Positions 22,840 to 24,176 of a DNA stretch of 24,176 nucleotides are shown here, one piece after another. Origin of the DNA: DATKXU01 sp035528905 (lineage in GTDB: Bacteria > Armatimonadota > UBA5829 > DTJY01); NCBI GenBank assembly GCA_035528905.1, contig DATKXU010000096.1, positions 1 to 24,176 on the forward strand, in the 5' to 3' direction. The position numbers were made by a program, and so were the translations under genes. Below the pieces are notes generated by a model. That model made no database searches, was not told the origin of the DNA, and worked only from the letters and a program-made list of their open reading frames with translations. The first letter of the stretch is position 1; each line of letters begins with the position of its first letter.

Positions 22840-23030
22840 GGGGTTTTTACCCAAAATTCACGAAGGCTAACCGTTGGCTTCGGCGAGCGGTGGAGCTATT
22901 GTCAAGCAGAGGCTTGCCTCGCTCGTTATTGTGGTAGTCACGTTTGGGGAAGCTCAGGAGGCATCGGAGTGCAGGTGAGCTTGTCGGCGGGTGCAGCGGC
23001 CTGCATGCCCTCAGCTTGAGTTCGAGGCCG

Positions 23031-23564
23031 TCAGAGGTAACGTATCTTCGAAACCGCGCAACTGGCCGCGATTGCCAGGGCGACCCAGAAGAAGGGGTCG
23101 CTGAGCGACGCAACGCCGAAGGAGATCGCGGAGTAGCCGCTTCTCGCCAGCAGCTTGCCCATCATCACCGCCGGGAGGAGCTTGAGGGCAAGCGCGCCGA
23201 TCACCATTCCCGCTCCGGCAACTATCTCCAATTTAAGTCCCCGCTTCATGCCGGATGCCTTGAGCACCATGCTCCCGGCGAAGTAACCAAAAGGAGCGGA
23301 CACGAATATCGCCAGGAAGCCGATTTCGCCGATGACTGCCGCCAGTGCTCCGGCGATCAGTGCCGTGATCCCGGCAAGCAGGAGTCTCTCCGGCCTGACC
23401 TGGAAGAGCGCGGTCCTCCTGCCCGTACCGCAATCCCGGCATTTGATCCCGACCGGCGTGGTGACCATGCACTTCGGGCAGATAGGAATTCCGCAGCTCG
23501 CGCAGGTAATGGCAGTCTGTTCTTTCGGGTGCCTGGCGCAGCGCATCTCTGCAGTAGTTGTCAT
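23031..23564 (-). CDS. B-box zinc-finger multi-pass membrane protein
   Basis: With the ATG at 23562-23564 the product is 177 aa. Residues 9-45 form a B-box-like zinc finger: Cys9, His12, Cys21, Cys24, Cys29, Cys32, Cys42, Cys45 (RCARHPKEQTAITCASCG, then CPKCMV and KCRDCG). About four hydrophobic helices follow (near residues 57-75, 77-97, 113-130, 150-168). Bacterial B-box proteins often precede rhomboid or other membrane domains; here the membrane part is short and I do not recognise it as a rhomboid (no GxSx motif). The upstream in-frame extension overlaps the nitroreductase gene and was rejected. Only a weak GATGAGAA precedes the ATG. Function is unknown; protein-protein contact through the finger is likely. 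Confidence 0.7.
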   Translation of the reverse strand: MTTTAEMRCARHPKEQTAITCASCGIPICPKCMVTTPVGIKCRDCGTGRRTALFQVRPERLLLAGITALIAGALAAVIGEIGFLAIFVSAPFGYFAGSMVLKASGMKRGLKLEIVAGAGMVIGALALKLLPAVMMGKLLARSGYSAISFGVASLSDPFFWVALAIAASCAVSKIRYL

Positions 23565-23679
23565 GCTGTTCTCATCCGCGACGTCAGAAACTATATGATG
23601 ATACCAGTCGCAGCGCGGACGGTCAAACCCGCGAGCGGCCTGCTGGGCTACGCGCCGATGGCTGCTTGGAATCGAGGCT

Positions 23680-24176
23680 TCAGAATGCCAAGATGACCTC
23701 ATCCAGCGAGCGCTTGGGAACGTGGTGGACGCCCTCAGAATCGCGGTAGTATCTTACGTCGCCGTCCGGCCCGACGTCCTCCAATACGACTTTCTCCTTC
23801 GGATAGCCCAGCGCCAGGACCAGCAGGATTTCAAATCGTTCGGGGATGCGCAGCGCCTCGCGCAGCTTCTCGCGATCAATGGAGCCGATCATACAGCCGC
23901 CGAGGCACTTCTCCGCCGCGCCGAGCATGATGCTCTGCGCCGCGATCCCGTGGTCGCAGCCGAAGTCCCCGGTGATCTCGGTATCGCCGAGGATGGCGAT
24001 GTAGGCGCTCGGGCGCTCGGCTTCCGCCGGACCGGGCCAATCCTTCAAGTAACCTGCCCAGGCCAACGTGGGGAAAATCCGGGCGTTCAGCTCCGCATCA
24101 GCGGAAACGATGTACTTCAGCGGCTGAAGGTTCGCAGCGGACGGCGAGAGCCGCGCCAGGTTCATCAGTTCCCATA
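23680..24176 (-). CDS. Nitroreductase family protein (partial, 5' end outside window)
   Basis: The minus-strand frame continues past its first ATG (24163-24165) to the right edge as WELMNLARLSPSAANLQPLKYIVS, the standard FMN-binding N-terminal motif of nitroreductases, so the true start lies outside. The rest fits the family: GIAAQSIMLGAAEKCLGGCMIG (FMN-binding helix and turn), REALRIPERFEILLVLALGYPKE and a final VHHVPKRSLDEVI. Nitroreductases use FMN and NAD(P)H to reduce nitro groups, quinones or similar substrates; the KRSLDE ending is common in the small single-domain group. The stop overlaps no real gene; the B-box gene begins 115 nt further on. The substrate cannot be fixed. Confidence 0.88.
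   Translation of the reverse strand, partial: WELMNLARLSPSAANLQPLKYIVSADAELNARIFPTLAWAGYLKDWPGPAEAERPSAYIAILGDTEITGDFGCDHGIAAQSIMLGAAEKCLGGCMIGSIDREKLREALRIPERFEILLVLALGYPKEKVVLEDVGPDGDVRYYRDSEGVHHVPKRSLDEVILAF

Noticed and set aside
22847..23113. Minus-strand frame of 88 codons between the LysM and B-box genes
   Set aside because: It partly overlaps the B-box gene end in another frame, lacks a ribosome site, and has a composition of untranslated spacer.

Overview
The window is a stretch of bacterial chromosome with high GC (sampled coding lines are about 60% G+C). Genes are mostly short co-directional groups with Shine-Dalgarno sites and sigma70-type promoters, and several use TTG or GTG starts. 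Housekeeping genes (serS, a phosphohexomutase) sit beside lineage-specific genes. The secreted phosphoesterase has a C-terminal repeat style I associate with Armatimonadota. That, with LexA/YneA-like logic near the right end, makes an uncultured Armatimonadota-like bacterium my best guess. It rests on memory of family style, not on a search.

Layout. 1-3195 (minus): phosphomannomutase/phosphoglucomutase, seryl-tRNA synthetase, and a LemA protein cut by the left edge. 3312-5037 (plus): a lower-GC orphan gene with a C-terminal PD-(D/E)XK-like nuclease motif behind a near-consensus promoter. 5038-5506: repeat-rich spacer. 5507-6913 (minus): cytosolic V4R-domain histidine kinase. 7153-8181 (minus) and 8311-9198 (plus): a twin nitroreductase/SagB-like protein divergent from a beta-hydroxyacid dehydrogenase. 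9300-11954 (minus): KimA-type potassium transporter followed by a STAS-USP fusion protein. 12140-13285 (plus): two small membrane proteins (PH-domain and Yip1-like), then a 46-codon basic ORF at 13478-13618.

13659-17554 (minus) is the most unusual part. A phosphoribosyltransferase, an encapsulin shell protein, a PIN-domain RNase whose start overlaps the encapsulin stop, a membrane-anchored ClpP/SDH-type serine protease, and a second phosphoribosyltransferase overlapping the protease lie in one orientation. No ferritin, DyP peroxidase, hemerythrin or other classical encapsulin cargo is present.

17567-19049 (minus) is a lower-GC island. It holds the tail of a truncated cysteine-peptidase-like gene, a secreted propeller-like protein joined to it by a TAATG overlap, and a 45-codon ORF joined by an ATGA overlap. 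It abuts the 3' end of an AmrS radical SAM gene (19050-20108) at a 7-bp tandem repeat that covers the amrS stop codon.

20412-21914 (plus): secreted metallophosphoesterase. 21934-22768 (minus): a YneA-like membrane LysM protein overlapping an RNase H-fold protein, driven by a TTGACA-N17-TATACT promoter with a perfect 16-bp palindrome just past the start site, which suggests SOS-type repression. 23031-23564 (minus): B-box zinc-finger membrane protein. 23680 to the right edge (minus): nitroreductase, cut by the window. No tRNA, rRNA, CRISPR array or insertion sequence was seen.
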